This document shows positions 18,212-25,777 of a stretch of 64,000 nt of DNA, piece by piece. Below the pieces are notes generated by a model, which saw only the letters and a list, made by a program, of their open reading frames with translations, did not search any database and had not been told where the DNA came from. The DNA lies in NCBI RefSeq assembly GCF_014656395.1, contig NZ_BNCI01000001.1, positions 1,089,893 to 1,153,892 on the forward strand. Reading direction: 5' to 3'. The stretch's first letter is position 1; every line of letters starts with the position of its first letter. This stretch comes from Kordiimonas sediminis (GTDB taxonomy: Bacteria > Pseudomonadota > Alphaproteobacteria > Sphingomonadales > Kordiimonadaceae). The translations under genes and the position numbers were made by a program.

Positions 18212-19675
18212 ATGAAAGAAATAGTCACTGATATTCCGCTATATATTGATAGCGATACTAATCCTCTGCTGGAAGGTGGTTACGAGCCCATCGGTACAGA
18301 GATCAATGCAACGGATATGGAAGTTATCGGGACATTGCCCGCAGATATTGATGGTGTCTATGTCCGCAACGGTCCCAACCCACAGTTTCAGCCGCGTGGC
18401 CGCTATCATATTTTTGACGGCGACGGCATGCTGCATGCGATGCAGTTGAAAGACGGCAAAGCCGTTTATAAAAACCGCTGGACCAAAACCCGCGCGCTTG
18501 AAATGGAGCGTGAGGCAGGTAAAGCGCTGTGGCCGGGACTACTTGAAATGCCTGACCGCACCCTCCCTGAAATGTGGGGGTCCGACGATAACCTGAAAGA
18601 CGTTGCTAACACCGACGTTGTGCCATTTGGCGGTAAGGTGCTGTGCATGTTCTACCAGTGTGGAGAACCGTATCTGGTTGACCCAATCACGCTGGAAACT
18701 GAATCCATTATAGACATGGACGCGATGGATGCGCGCCTGATATCTGCGCATTCGCGGACGGATTTGCACACTGGCGAATTCTACTTTTTTGATTATCACA
18801 CAAAGCCGCCATACATGACCTACGGTGTGCTTAATCCTGATGGTACGAAAAAGCATTTCACGGAAATTGATCTGCCGGCAGCGCGTTTGCCGCATGATAT
18901 GGGTATCACTGATAATTATGTGATCCTGCATGACCTGCCCCTGTACTGGGATCCGGAACTGTTGAAGCGTGATATCCATAAAGTCTGTTTCTTCCCGGAA
19001 AATCCAAGTCGGTTTGGCGTGTTGCCGCGTCTTGGCACCAATGAGGATATCCAGTGGTTTGAAGCAGAGCCCGGGTATATCTATCACGTGATTAATAGCT
19101 GGGAAGAAGGCGATGAAATCGTTCACGATGTTTGCCGGATGCAGACGCCGTGCCCACCGGATGATGCGCGTATTGGTGATACGAAATATGCGTCTTTGCT
19201 GGCGTGGGGCGCGATGGATGCACAGTATTACCGCTACCGGTTTAACCTGAAAACAGGGGAGACAACCGAAGGGGTGATTGACGACCAGTGCGTCGAGTTC
19301 CCAACCATTAACCAGTATTTCCAGGGTAAGAAAAACAAATATTCTTACTGTGTTTTCATCCCGCAGGGTGAGCCGCTTCGCATGGGTGGGATCATTCGGT
19401 ATGAAACCGATACAGGTAACCGTACAGAATATATGTACGATAAAAATGTCTATGCCAGCGAACCGGTATTTGCCCCTAGGATTGGTGCAACTGAAGAAGA
19501 CGATGGTTATGTGATGACCTTTGTCGAGGATATGAATCAGGATGGACGGACAGAACTGCACATTTTTGATCCCCATAAGATTGATCAGGGGCCTATCTGC
19601 CGGGTTGTGATCCCGCAGCGAATCCCAATGGGCTTCCATGCTTGCTGGGTACCGGGCGAGACTATTAAAAACTAG
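18212..19675 (+). CDS. Carotenoid-cleavage/lignostilbene-type dioxygenase
   Basis: A 487-residue non-haem iron oxygenase that splits a C=C bond into two aldehydes (or ketones). The seven-bladed propeller family is recognised by VYVRNGPNPQF, HIFDGDGMLH and four iron-binding histidines: His180 (ISAHSR), His228 (LPHDMG), His292 (IYHVIN) and His476 (GFHACW). Size and lack of a transit peptide fit bacterial lignostilbene or isoeugenol cleaving enzymes better than carotenoid enzymes. The segment VLCMFYQCGEPY takes the place where lignostilbene dioxygenases, as I recall them, have a Lys-Glu pair that contacts the phenol, so substrate may differ. AGGAGGG precedes the ATG. It probably makes the aldehyde used by the PaaN-like enzyme; this is inference. 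Confidence 0.9.
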   Translation: MKEIVTDIPLYIDSDTNPLLEGGYEPIGTEINATDMEVIGTLPADIDGVYVRNGPNPQFQPRGRYHIFDGDGMLHAMQLKDGKAVYKNRWTKTRALEMEREAGKALWPGLLEMPDRTLPEMWGSDDNLKDVANTDVVPFGGKVLCMFYQCGEPYLVDPITLETESIIDMDAMDARLISAHSRTDLHTGEFYFFDYHTKPPYMTYGVLNPDGTKKHFTEIDLPAARLPHDMGITDNYVILHDLPLYWDPELLKRDIHKVCFFPENPSRFGVLPRLGTNEDIQWFEAEPGYIYHVINSWEEGDEIVHDVCRMQTPCPPDDARIGDTKYASLLAWGAMDAQYYRYRFNLKTGETTEGVIDDQCVEFPTINQYFQGKKNKYSYCVFIPQGEPLRMGGIIRYETDTGNRTEYMYDKNVYASEPVFAPRIGATEEDDGYVMTFVEDMNQDGRTELHIFDPHKIDQGPICRVVIPQRIPMGFHACWVPGETIKN

Positions 19676-19701
19676 GAAGTAATCTGGTTTCCAAAACACC
19701 T

Positions 19702-19727
19702 AAGCCCGACTTTGTCGGGCTTTTTTC
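19702..19727 (+). terminator. Rho-independent terminator after oxygenase gene
   Basis: AAGCCCGAC (19702-19710), a TTT loop and GTCGGGCTT (19714-19722) followed by a T-run. It separates the oxygenase operon from the convergent regulator gene. Confidence 0.88.
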
Positions 19728-19755
19728 TTGGGTACATTTCACTGCTAAAGAAGTT

Positions 19756-20742
19756 TTAGACAGCGTTTTTCAGGGTGGTTTCGGTTGTAGACGCTGTCTC
19801 GTCTCCGGTGGAGGCTTCTATCACGGTGAATTCAACCTCGTCCGGTGTGATGACTTCGCGGCATTCGGAACAGATAACTTCCTGTTTCATTTCCTTGCCG
19901 CAGGCCTTGTGGGACAGTATCAGAGGCGGTCCGGCTTCAAAGCTGTACCATGTTTCGCCCCATTCTAGCAGGGTCATTAAAATCGGATAAATATCCAGCC
20001 CCTTGTCCGTCAATTTGTAGCGGTATCGGTTGGGGCGTGTCTGATAGGTCTTCTTGGAAAGGAAACCATCATCGGTTAGCATTTTCAGGCGATTGGCAAG
20101 GATATTTGTTGCCATGCCGGTATCTTCCAGCATTTCATCATATGTATTGATGCCAGTGAAACATGACCGGATGATCAACGTTGCCCATCTGTCGCCAATG
20201 ATGCGTGTGATGGTATCAAGGAGTGTGGTGGCATTTTGCCGTTCCTGCGCACTGCTGGTTTGCTGGCGTCTGCGTTGATAGTTCAGCGGCACCATGCCGT
20301 TGCCGGGGCCTTCTTTCCATTCAATGTCACGCGCTGTATATTCTTCATGACACTGGTCACAGGCAGGGGCAGGTTGAAAATTCTTCCCACATGTACTGTG
20401 TGTCAGCGTTACCTGAATTTTCTGACTGTTCGCACCCCATTTGTTTTCCCACCGCAACATCATCAGGGCAGTATTATATAGCCCCAGACCTTTTTTCGTC
20501 AGGACATATTCATACCGTTTCGGTTTTTCGCAGTAGAGCTTCTTTTCCAGACAACCAGCGTTAACAAGTTTACGCAGGCGGTCACTTAGAAGTGTGCGCA
20601 GAATTTCGGTCCGTTTTAAAAATTGATCAAACCGGGTAACGCGCAGAAACGAACTTTCCAGAATTAGTAAGGTTGGTACGTCGCCAACTATTTCCAGGGC
20701 ACGCCAGATTGAACAGGCTCGTATGTATTTTTCTGATGACAT
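19756..20742 (-). CDS. Tandem HxlR-type transcriptional regulator with two zinc-binding motifs
   Basis: A 328-residue fusion of two HxlR-like winged-helix units, about twice the usual length. Unit 1 (about 8-108) has RACSIWRALEIVGDVPTLLI and LLSDRLRKLVNAGCLEKK. Unit 2 (about 172-272) has DTITRIIGDRWATLIIRSCF and NILANRLKMLTDDGFLSKK. Each is followed by an identical H-x2-C-x9-C-x2-C motif (His115, Cys118, Cys128, Cys131; His278, Cys281, Cys291, Cys294), likely a small zinc site. HxlR proteins bind DNA as dimers, so this chain could act as a built-in pseudo-dimer on an asymmetric site such as ACTTGC-N8-ACTA. It is the only regulator inside the cluster. Activator or repressor role is not visible. 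Confidence 0.88.
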   Translation of the reverse strand: MSSEKYIRACSIWRALEIVGDVPTLLILESSFLRVTRFDQFLKRTEILRTLLSDRLRKLVNAGCLEKKLYCEKPKRYEYVLTKKGLGLYNTALMMLRWENKWGANSQKIQVTLTHSTCGKNFQPAPACDQCHEEYTARDIEWKEGPGNGMVPLNYQRRRQQTSSAQERQNATTLLDTITRIIGDRWATLIIRSCFTGINTYDEMLEDTGMATNILANRLKMLTDDGFLSKKTYQTRPNRYRYKLTDKGLDIYPILMTLLEWGETWYSFEAGPPLILSHKACGKEMKQEVICSECREVITPDEVEFTVIEASTGDETASTTETTLKNAV

Positions 20743-20882
20743 GGATACTTCATCCTTATTTACCCCTGAGTCTAGTTTTGAAAGTAAACTGATTCAAGGT
20801 TTTCTTCGGAGAAGTTTTAATAAGCGTTACTTTTGTGCATTTGATTCATGATTACCCTTGCAGTGATCGGGAACACTCATTA

Positions 20883-20900
20883 ACTTGCATTAACGAACTA
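20883..20900 (+). promoter_or_regulatory. Candidate operator 3 (ACTTGC-N8-ACTA)
   Basis: ACTTGCATTAACGAACTA ends 20 bp upstream of the ATG of the PaaN-like gene, just before its ribosome binding site. A second AACTTG follows at once (20900-20905), making a partial direct repeat. Its closeness to the start would fit repression by blocking transcription initiation. Confidence 0.65.
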
Positions 20901-20920
20901 ACTTGATTGGAGATGTGACT

Positions 20921-22603
20921 ATGAGTTTGGCAGCCCTGTTTGAAGCCCACAAAGATACTCTCGATAAGGCGCTTGATGCCTGCAGGACACGGTCTTTTTT
21001 CTCTCCATTTGTTGAATCTCCAAGTTCCAAAATTCATGGTACGGACAAAGTTCGTGCAGGGAAGGAGGCATTTGAAGCCCATCTGGGTACGTCTTTTGAT
21101 CTGGAGCAGCCAGGAACCGTTGGCCGAACAGGATTTGAAGTGTCCCCCTACACGCAGGAACCGCTGGGTATAGACTATCCGCGCATAGATGTGGACATGA
21201 TGATGGAGGCAGCAAGCAAAGCTATGCAGTCTTTTGCGCACACCACTGCTGACGAACGGGCTGGGCTGTGCCTGGAGATGGCTTTTGCCTTCGACAGCCA
21301 TAGTTTTGAAAACGCCCATGCGACGATGCACACGGCGGGGCAAAGTTATCTGATGGCATTTTCCGGAAGCGGTGCCAATGCGATTGACCGGGGCGTCGAG
21401 GCGCTTGCTTATGCCTATAAGGCCCTGAAAGATGTGCCAACAGAAGCGGAGTGGGAGAAATCTTTCGGCGCAACGGGTGTCGTGAAACTAAAGAAGACCT
21501 ACCGCACGGTGTCGCGGGGTGTTGCGGCCGTCATTTGCTGCGCGACCTTTCCGCTTTGGAATGCCTACCCTGCGATTTTTGCAAATTTGATGACGGGTAA
21601 TCCAGTAGTGCTGAAGCCGCATCCTAACGGTATTCTGCCGGTTGCCATTGCGGTTAAAAAGGCGCGGGATCTTCTTATGCAGCACGATCTTGATCCAAAC
21701 ATGGTAACCATGGCGGCTGACACCCGCGCGGAACCGATTACGATTGATCTTCTCAAGCATGATGCAGTGCAGATTATTGATTATACCGGTAGCCAGCGTT
21801 TCGGTACCTGGATTGAGGATAATTTTGCGACCAAGCTCGTTTATACTGAAACGGCTGGCTGTAATGGCGTCGTGATCGAAAGCCTGAAGGACGTTGATGA
21901 CATGCTACAGGGGCTTGCCAACGCGCTTTGTGGTTTTTCCGCACAAATGTGTACCAGCCCGCAAAATATTCACATCCCGGCGACGGGCGTTAAAACACCG
22001 GACGGCACACTTTCCTATGAAGACGTGCGGGATCTGATCGTGGGCAAAGTTCAGAAAAATATTGCCACGCCGCGTCAGTGTGCGGGCCTTTGCGCAACCA
22101 TTCAGGCGGATGAGACACTGACACTACTCTCAGATGTGCGGGCGGCAGCACAAAAAGCGGGGCAGGTCTTGCTTGATAGTGCGCCCTATGAGCACCCTGA
22201 CTTTCCAAAGGCGCGCACGGCAACTCCGTTGATTGTTGAAGTACCCGCCAGTGATACCAGCCTGTATGATCAGGAACACTTTGGGCCGATCTCTTTTATC
22301 ATCAAGGAAGAGACAAGCGAAGCAGCGCTGGCGAATGCTGCAAATATGGTACGGGACCACGGGGCTATCTCCAGCTATGCCTACAGCTATGATCCTGATT
22401 ACCTTGCTGCGGCGCAGAATGCCTTTGCAGACGCAGGGGCATCCCTGTGGTGCAATATGACGGGCAGGATGCCGATTAATTTTGCAGCCGCATACAGTGA
22501 TTATCATGTCACGGGTATGAACAAGGCAGGGAATGCCTGTCTTGCTGATCTGGCCTTTGTTGCTAGCAGGTTCCGGATCATCCAATTCCGAGAACCCATT
22601 TAG
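20921..22603 (+). CDS. PaaN-like aldehyde dehydrogenase
   Basis: A 560-residue NAD(P)-dependent aldehyde dehydrogenase of the PaaN family from phenylacetate-type degradation, lacking the hydratase domain of PaaZ. The N-terminus is typical of PaaN (LFEAHKDTLDKALDACRTRS, LDQPGTVGRTG-like segment, EVSPY). Catalytic features are VVLKPH (Lys232), YTETAGCN (Glu310) and SAQMCTSPQN (nucleophile Cys344). The start at 20921 has TTGGAG upstream; a TTG six codons earlier would overlap the operator. It stands alone between operator 3 and a shared terminator. No paaABCDE genes are in the window, so it likely oxidises an aldehyde of this pathway rather than the standard phenylacetate intermediate. Confidence 0.85.
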   Translation: MSLAALFEAHKDTLDKALDACRTRSFFSPFVESPSSKIHGTDKVRAGKEAFEAHLGTSFDLEQPGTVGRTGFEVSPYTQEPLGIDYPRIDVDMMMEAASKAMQSFAHTTADERAGLCLEMAFAFDSHSFENAHATMHTAGQSYLMAFSGSGANAIDRGVEALAYAYKALKDVPTEAEWEKSFGATGVVKLKKTYRTVSRGVAAVICCATFPLWNAYPAIFANLMTGNPVVLKPHPNGILPVAIAVKKARDLLMQHDLDPNMVTMAADTRAEPITIDLLKHDAVQIIDYTGSQRFGTWIEDNFATKLVYTETAGCNGVVIESLKDVDDMLQGLANALCGFSAQMCTSPQNIHIPATGVKTPDGTLSYEDVRDLIVGKVQKNIATPRQCAGLCATIQADETLTLLSDVRAAAQKAGQVLLDSAPYEHPDFPKARTATPLIVEVPASDTSLYDQEHFGPISFIIKEETSEAALANAANMVRDHGAISSYAYSYDPDYLAAAQNAFADAGASLWCNMTGRMPINFAAAYSDYHVTGMNKAGNACLADLAFVASRFRIIQFREPI

Positions 22604-22622
22604 TCAGAGACTGTTACGCGAT

Positions 22623-22660
22623 AAAAAGGGCGGTACCAGGTTTGGTGCCGCCATTTGTAT
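22623..22660. terminator. Bidirectional terminator between convergent genes
   Basis: A 9-bp stem with one T-G pair (22629-22637 with 22644-22652). On the minus strand it is followed by CTTTTTATC and so ends the thiolase operon; on the plus strand ATTTGTAT follows, giving a weaker end for the PaaN-like gene. Confidence 0.75.
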
Positions 22661-22714
22661 GGATGATATAGTTTTTCTGGCTGGTGTGCCGGGCTTTTAC
22701 TTTGTGCGAAAGAC

Positions 22715-23926
22715 CTACACCCGTTCAAGGACCATGGCGGTTCCGACCCCTGCGCCGCCTGACAGGGACACAAGACCTGTCTGTAGACCACGCCGTTCCA
22801 GTTCGTCCAGGAGAATACCGATCAGCGCGGTGCCGGATGACCCCATGGCATGTCCCATGGCGATTGCGCCGCCATTGACATTGACCTGATCATGACTAAA
22901 GCCAGAGTCGTTCAGGAATTGAACGGAAACAGCTGCAAACGCTTCGTTAAATTCAACAAGATCAATATCGGATGCAGTCATGCCTGCTTTTTGCATCGCC
23001 AGTTTGGCTGCTTCGAACCCGCCGGTCAGTCCCATCACGGGCGTTACACAGCCGTTAGCCATACTGAGAATTTTGGCACGTGGTTTCAGGCCCGTTGCAG
23101 ACAGGGCTTCATCAGAGGCAAGAATAACCGCAGACCCGCCGTCACACATAGCGGGGGAGTTACCAGCATGGTGAATGTGGGTAATCGCTTCAAGGTTATC
23201 AAACATGGCGACGATCGCAGCATCAAAACCTTTAGCGCCGAGCCCGGCAAAGCTTGGCTCCATCCCGGCCAGTGTTTCTGCGGTGGTGCCTTCGCGAATA
23301 CATTCATCTTCTGAAATGATCTGGCCTGTTTCCGGGTTGGTAATTGGAATGATGGATTTCTGGAAATAGCCATTTGCCCGCGCTGCAGCCGCGCGTGCCT
23401 GCGATGTTGCCGCGTAGGTATCTGCATCCATTCGAGAAATGCCGTACAGACTTGCAATTAAATCGGCAGAGATACCGAGCGGAACGGATTTGGCGCGTGT
23501 GGCTACATCGGCATCAACGAAGAAGGCCCCCTTGTCTGCCAGCATTGGAACCCGTGACATGCTCTCGATACCGCCCGTGATGTTCAGTGTATCTAATCCA
23601 GACTGGATTTTTGTAGCCGCCAGAATGGCAGCGTCCAGACCACTGGTGCAGTAACGGGTAACGGTCACACCGCCCACTGTATCCATTTTCTCTGTCAGGA
23701 GCGCGGATGTGCGGGCGATATTACTGCCCTGATCGCCAACCTGTGTGACACAGCCAAGGACCACATCATCGACGGTATTCAGATCCAGCCCATTACGGTC
23801 AGCCAGCGCCAAATAAAGCTTTGCCATCAAGTCTGCCGGTTTGACAGCATGCAAGCCGCCTGTGTCTTTTGCTTTGCCGCGTGCGGTGCGCACGGCGTCG
23901 CAGATGAATACGTTTGGTGTGCTCAT
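22715..23926 (-). CDS. Thiolase-family protein with Cys-to-Ser change at the second catalytic site
   Basis: A 403-residue protein with the whole thiolase fold: VRTARGKAKDTGGL, nucleophile Cys93 in TRYCTSGLDA, GNSPAMCDGGSAVIL, NEAFA and NVNGGAIAMGHAMGSSG (His359). The usual C-terminal catalytic Cys (motif CxGGG or CAAGG) is Ser389 here (GLVSLSGGAGVGTAM), and the usual Pro after the His is Ala. In thiolases that second Cys is the acid/base for Claisen chemistry, so the enzyme may be slow, reversed in preference or do another acyl-transfer or hydrolysis step. Its ATG overlaps the stop of the ligase gene by one base, implying coupled translation and a joint step on a CoA thioester. Confidence 0.88.
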   Translation of the reverse strand: MSTPNVFICDAVRTARGKAKDTGGLHAVKPADLMAKLYLALADRNGLDLNTVDDVVLGCVTQVGDQGSNIARTSALLTEKMDTVGGVTVTRYCTSGLDAAILAATKIQSGLDTLNITGGIESMSRVPMLADKGAFFVDADVATRAKSVPLGISADLIASLYGISRMDADTYAATSQARAAAARANGYFQKSIIPITNPETGQIISEDECIREGTTAETLAGMEPSFAGLGAKGFDAAIVAMFDNLEAITHIHHAGNSPAMCDGGSAVILASDEALSATGLKPRAKILSMANGCVTPVMGLTGGFEAAKLAMQKAGMTASDIDLVEFNEAFAAVSVQFLNDSGFSHDQVNVNGGAIAMGHAMGSSGTALIGILLDELERRGLQTGLVSLSGGAGVGTAMVLERV

Positions 23927-25587
23927 TAAATCAGGTCCTTCAGTTCGGATCGTACAACTTTGTTCAGGGGATTGCGCGGCAGTTTGTCTACAGAGATAAG
24001 CTTCTCTGGCAGTTTGAACACCGCGACATCCTTGGCCCGTAGGAAGTCCGTAATATCGTCCAGTTCTAAGGACTTGCCTTCCATTGGTACGACGACTGCG
24101 GCGACTTTTTCCCCCATCAGTGTGTCTGGGTAGCCAACCACTGCGGCCTCCAGAATATCTGGATGGCCATCCAGTAGAATGTCCAATTCCTCGGGCGAGA
24201 TATTCATGCCGCCTCGCACAATCAAATCCTTGCAGCGGCCAACAAACTTATAAAATGCATTGCCATCACCAGTGATTTCGAACAGGTCTCCGGTGCGGAA
24301 ATAACCGTGTTCATCAAAAACCAGGGCATTGTCTTCGGGGGAATTATAGTATCCATCAAAGACGGCCGGGCCTGCGATCCGCAGTTCGCCTTTTATGCCA
24401 GGTTCGGTGATCTCTTCGTTTGTATCAGGGTCGCGCAGCACAGAACGCATGCGGTGCGCCATACGGTTATGCCAATCAAAGCCACTGACACCGTAGCGGG
24501 GGAAACAGGTTGCCCGGGTTTCCGGGTCGGGCACATCCTTGGAACAACTGGCAAGCGTGCAGCCTTCGTTGGACCCAAAGACATTAATCACGTCAATACC
24601 GACCTTTTCCTTAAATCCGCGCACCATATCCGGGGCAAGCGGCGCGCTGCCTGACAGGATAAATTTCAGTTTTGACAGATCAACCTTGTCAAAAATACCG
24701 GGCATACTGTTCAGGTGTGACAGCACGGCTGGCGGTGCAATGGTATAGACAACGCTCTCAGTCTGCAGTTGCTGCAGGAAGATCGTCGGGTCAAAAGGAT
24801 GGTGCAGCACAAGAGTGCCTTTAATGTTCAGCCAAACGAACAGGAAACCACCGATCGATGCCATGTTAACAAATGGGAACGGGTTTAAAAGCACGTCCCC
24901 TTCGGTTAGGGAAACACTGTCTTCACACGACACCATGGAATTGCGCCAGTGGTTATAGCTGCGCGGAACCCCTTTGGGGCGCCCCGTGGTGCCGGATGTC
25001 CAGCAGATGGTGAAAATATCGTCGCCGCTTTGTTCCAGTCCTGCCAGATAGGCGGCGAAGTCGTCGGATTTTACTGCCGTGCTTTCGTCTGCGCCAATGT
25101 CCTGCCCGATGGATAGGATCAGTGTGTCTGCATCAAAGGCTGACTTATGGGCCTCGGTGGAATTTTGACCTTTGAACCAGTTGGTGCTGATAAATGCCTT
25201 GGGTTTCAAGGTGGCAGCAATATGCGTCAGCTCATGCAAACCATACTGCATGGGGACAGGGCTTGCGATTGCGCCGATACGGGAAATCGCCAGATACAGG
25301 ATGACAATTTCAACTGTGTTTGGAAGCTGGATAACAAGGATATCATCCCGGCGTACACCGGCTGTGTATAGTTCCTCAGCCAGTTGTTCCGTTTTGTCGG
25401 CCAGTTCAGCATAGGTGTAGCGTTTCGGAGCCTCCTGGCTGAAACTGCTGCGGTCCGGCGGATCAGCAAGGGCGCATCTACCTGGTGCAGACGCCAGAGC
25501 TGTCGCGAACATGCTATATAGCGTCTGATCTTCCCACCAGCCCTCTTTGTGAAAGGTTGAAATTTTTTCTGCATTTGAAGTTTGCAT
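23926..25587 (-). CDS. AMP-forming acyl-CoA ligase
   Basis: A 553-residue member of the adenylate-forming family that activates a carboxylic acid with ATP and CoA. Motifs in order are TICWTSGTTGRPKGVPRSYN (nucleotide loop), GSNEG, GYFRTGDLFE, GRCKDLIVRGGMNISPEEL and the C-terminal PRNPLNKVVRSEL with the catalytic Lys. The start at 25587 (MQTSNAEKI) has GGGAA at proper distance; the 23-codon longer frame would begin inside or beyond the operator. Operator 4 lies 29 bp upstream. First gene of a two-gene operon with the thiolase. It likely converts the phenolic or aryl acid made by the esterase, oxygenase and dehydrogenase into a CoA ester. Confidence 0.92.
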   Translation of the reverse strand: MQTSNAEKISTFHKEGWWEDQTLYSMFATALASAPGRCALADPPDRSSFSQEAPKRYTYAELADKTEQLAEELYTAGVRRDDILVIQLPNTVEIVILYLAISRIGAIASPVPMQYGLHELTHIAATLKPKAFISTNWFKGQNSTEAHKSAFDADTLILSIGQDIGADESTAVKSDDFAAYLAGLEQSGDDIFTICWTSGTTGRPKGVPRSYNHWRNSMVSCEDSVSLTEGDVLLNPFPFVNMASIGGFLFVWLNIKGTLVLHHPFDPTIFLQQLQTESVVYTIAPPAVLSHLNSMPGIFDKVDLSKLKFILSGSAPLAPDMVRGFKEKVGIDVINVFGSNEGCTLASCSKDVPDPETRATCFPRYGVSGFDWHNRMAHRMRSVLRDPDTNEEITEPGIKGELRIAGPAVFDGYYNSPEDNALVFDEHGYFRTGDLFEITGDGNAFYKFVGRCKDLIVRGGMNISPEELDILLDGHPDILEAAVVGYPDTLMGEKVAAVVVPMEGKSLELDDITDFLRAKDVAVFKLPEKLISVDKLPRNPLNKVVRSELKDLI

Positions 25588-25615
25588 ACTGTTTCCCGCT
25601 TCCCGAATAATAATA

Positions 25616-25633
25616 ACTTGCATAAAAGAACTA
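25616..25633 (+). promoter_or_regulatory. Candidate operator 4 (ACTTGC-N8-ACTA)
   Basis: ACTTGCATAAAAGAACTA is an exact match to the cluster element. GCAAG at 25638-25642 makes an additional inverted CTTGC pair. It lies 29 bp upstream of the ligase start and is oriented opposite to the gene. Confidence 0.65.
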
Positions 25634-25698
25634 ACGTGCAAGACTACTATTGTCAATCAGGTTACGCTGAGAAAGTGATGTGGTATTTACAGGCCCTT

Positions 25699-25736
25699 GT
25701 AAGCCGTCAGAGCTGGATTGTTAGCTGACGGCTTAC
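25699..25736 (-). terminator. 12-bp perfect inverted repeat, probable terminator of DUF2339 gene
   Basis: GTAAGCCGTCAG (25699-25710) is repeated inverted at 25725-25736 around a 14-nt loop. It lies 42 bp past the DUF2339 stop, before the ligase promoter. There is no clear T-run on either side, so a regulatory dyad is an alternative. Confidence 0.5.
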
Positions 25737-25777
25737 CCGTGATTAAAGGTGCCTCGATTTTCAGGGCGTGGCGGGCG

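Noticed and set aside
18539-19699. Long open frame antisense to the oxygenase gene (and similar ones antisense to the gamma-glutamyltransferase and RNase genes)
   Set aside because: No family features, unusual composition and no ribosome site; they are by-products of codon use in the true genes.
20758-20790. Possible autoregulatory site before the HxlR gene (minus-strand AGTTTA-N8-ACTA)
   Set aside because: The ACTA half and spacing fit, but the ACTTGC half has three mismatches.
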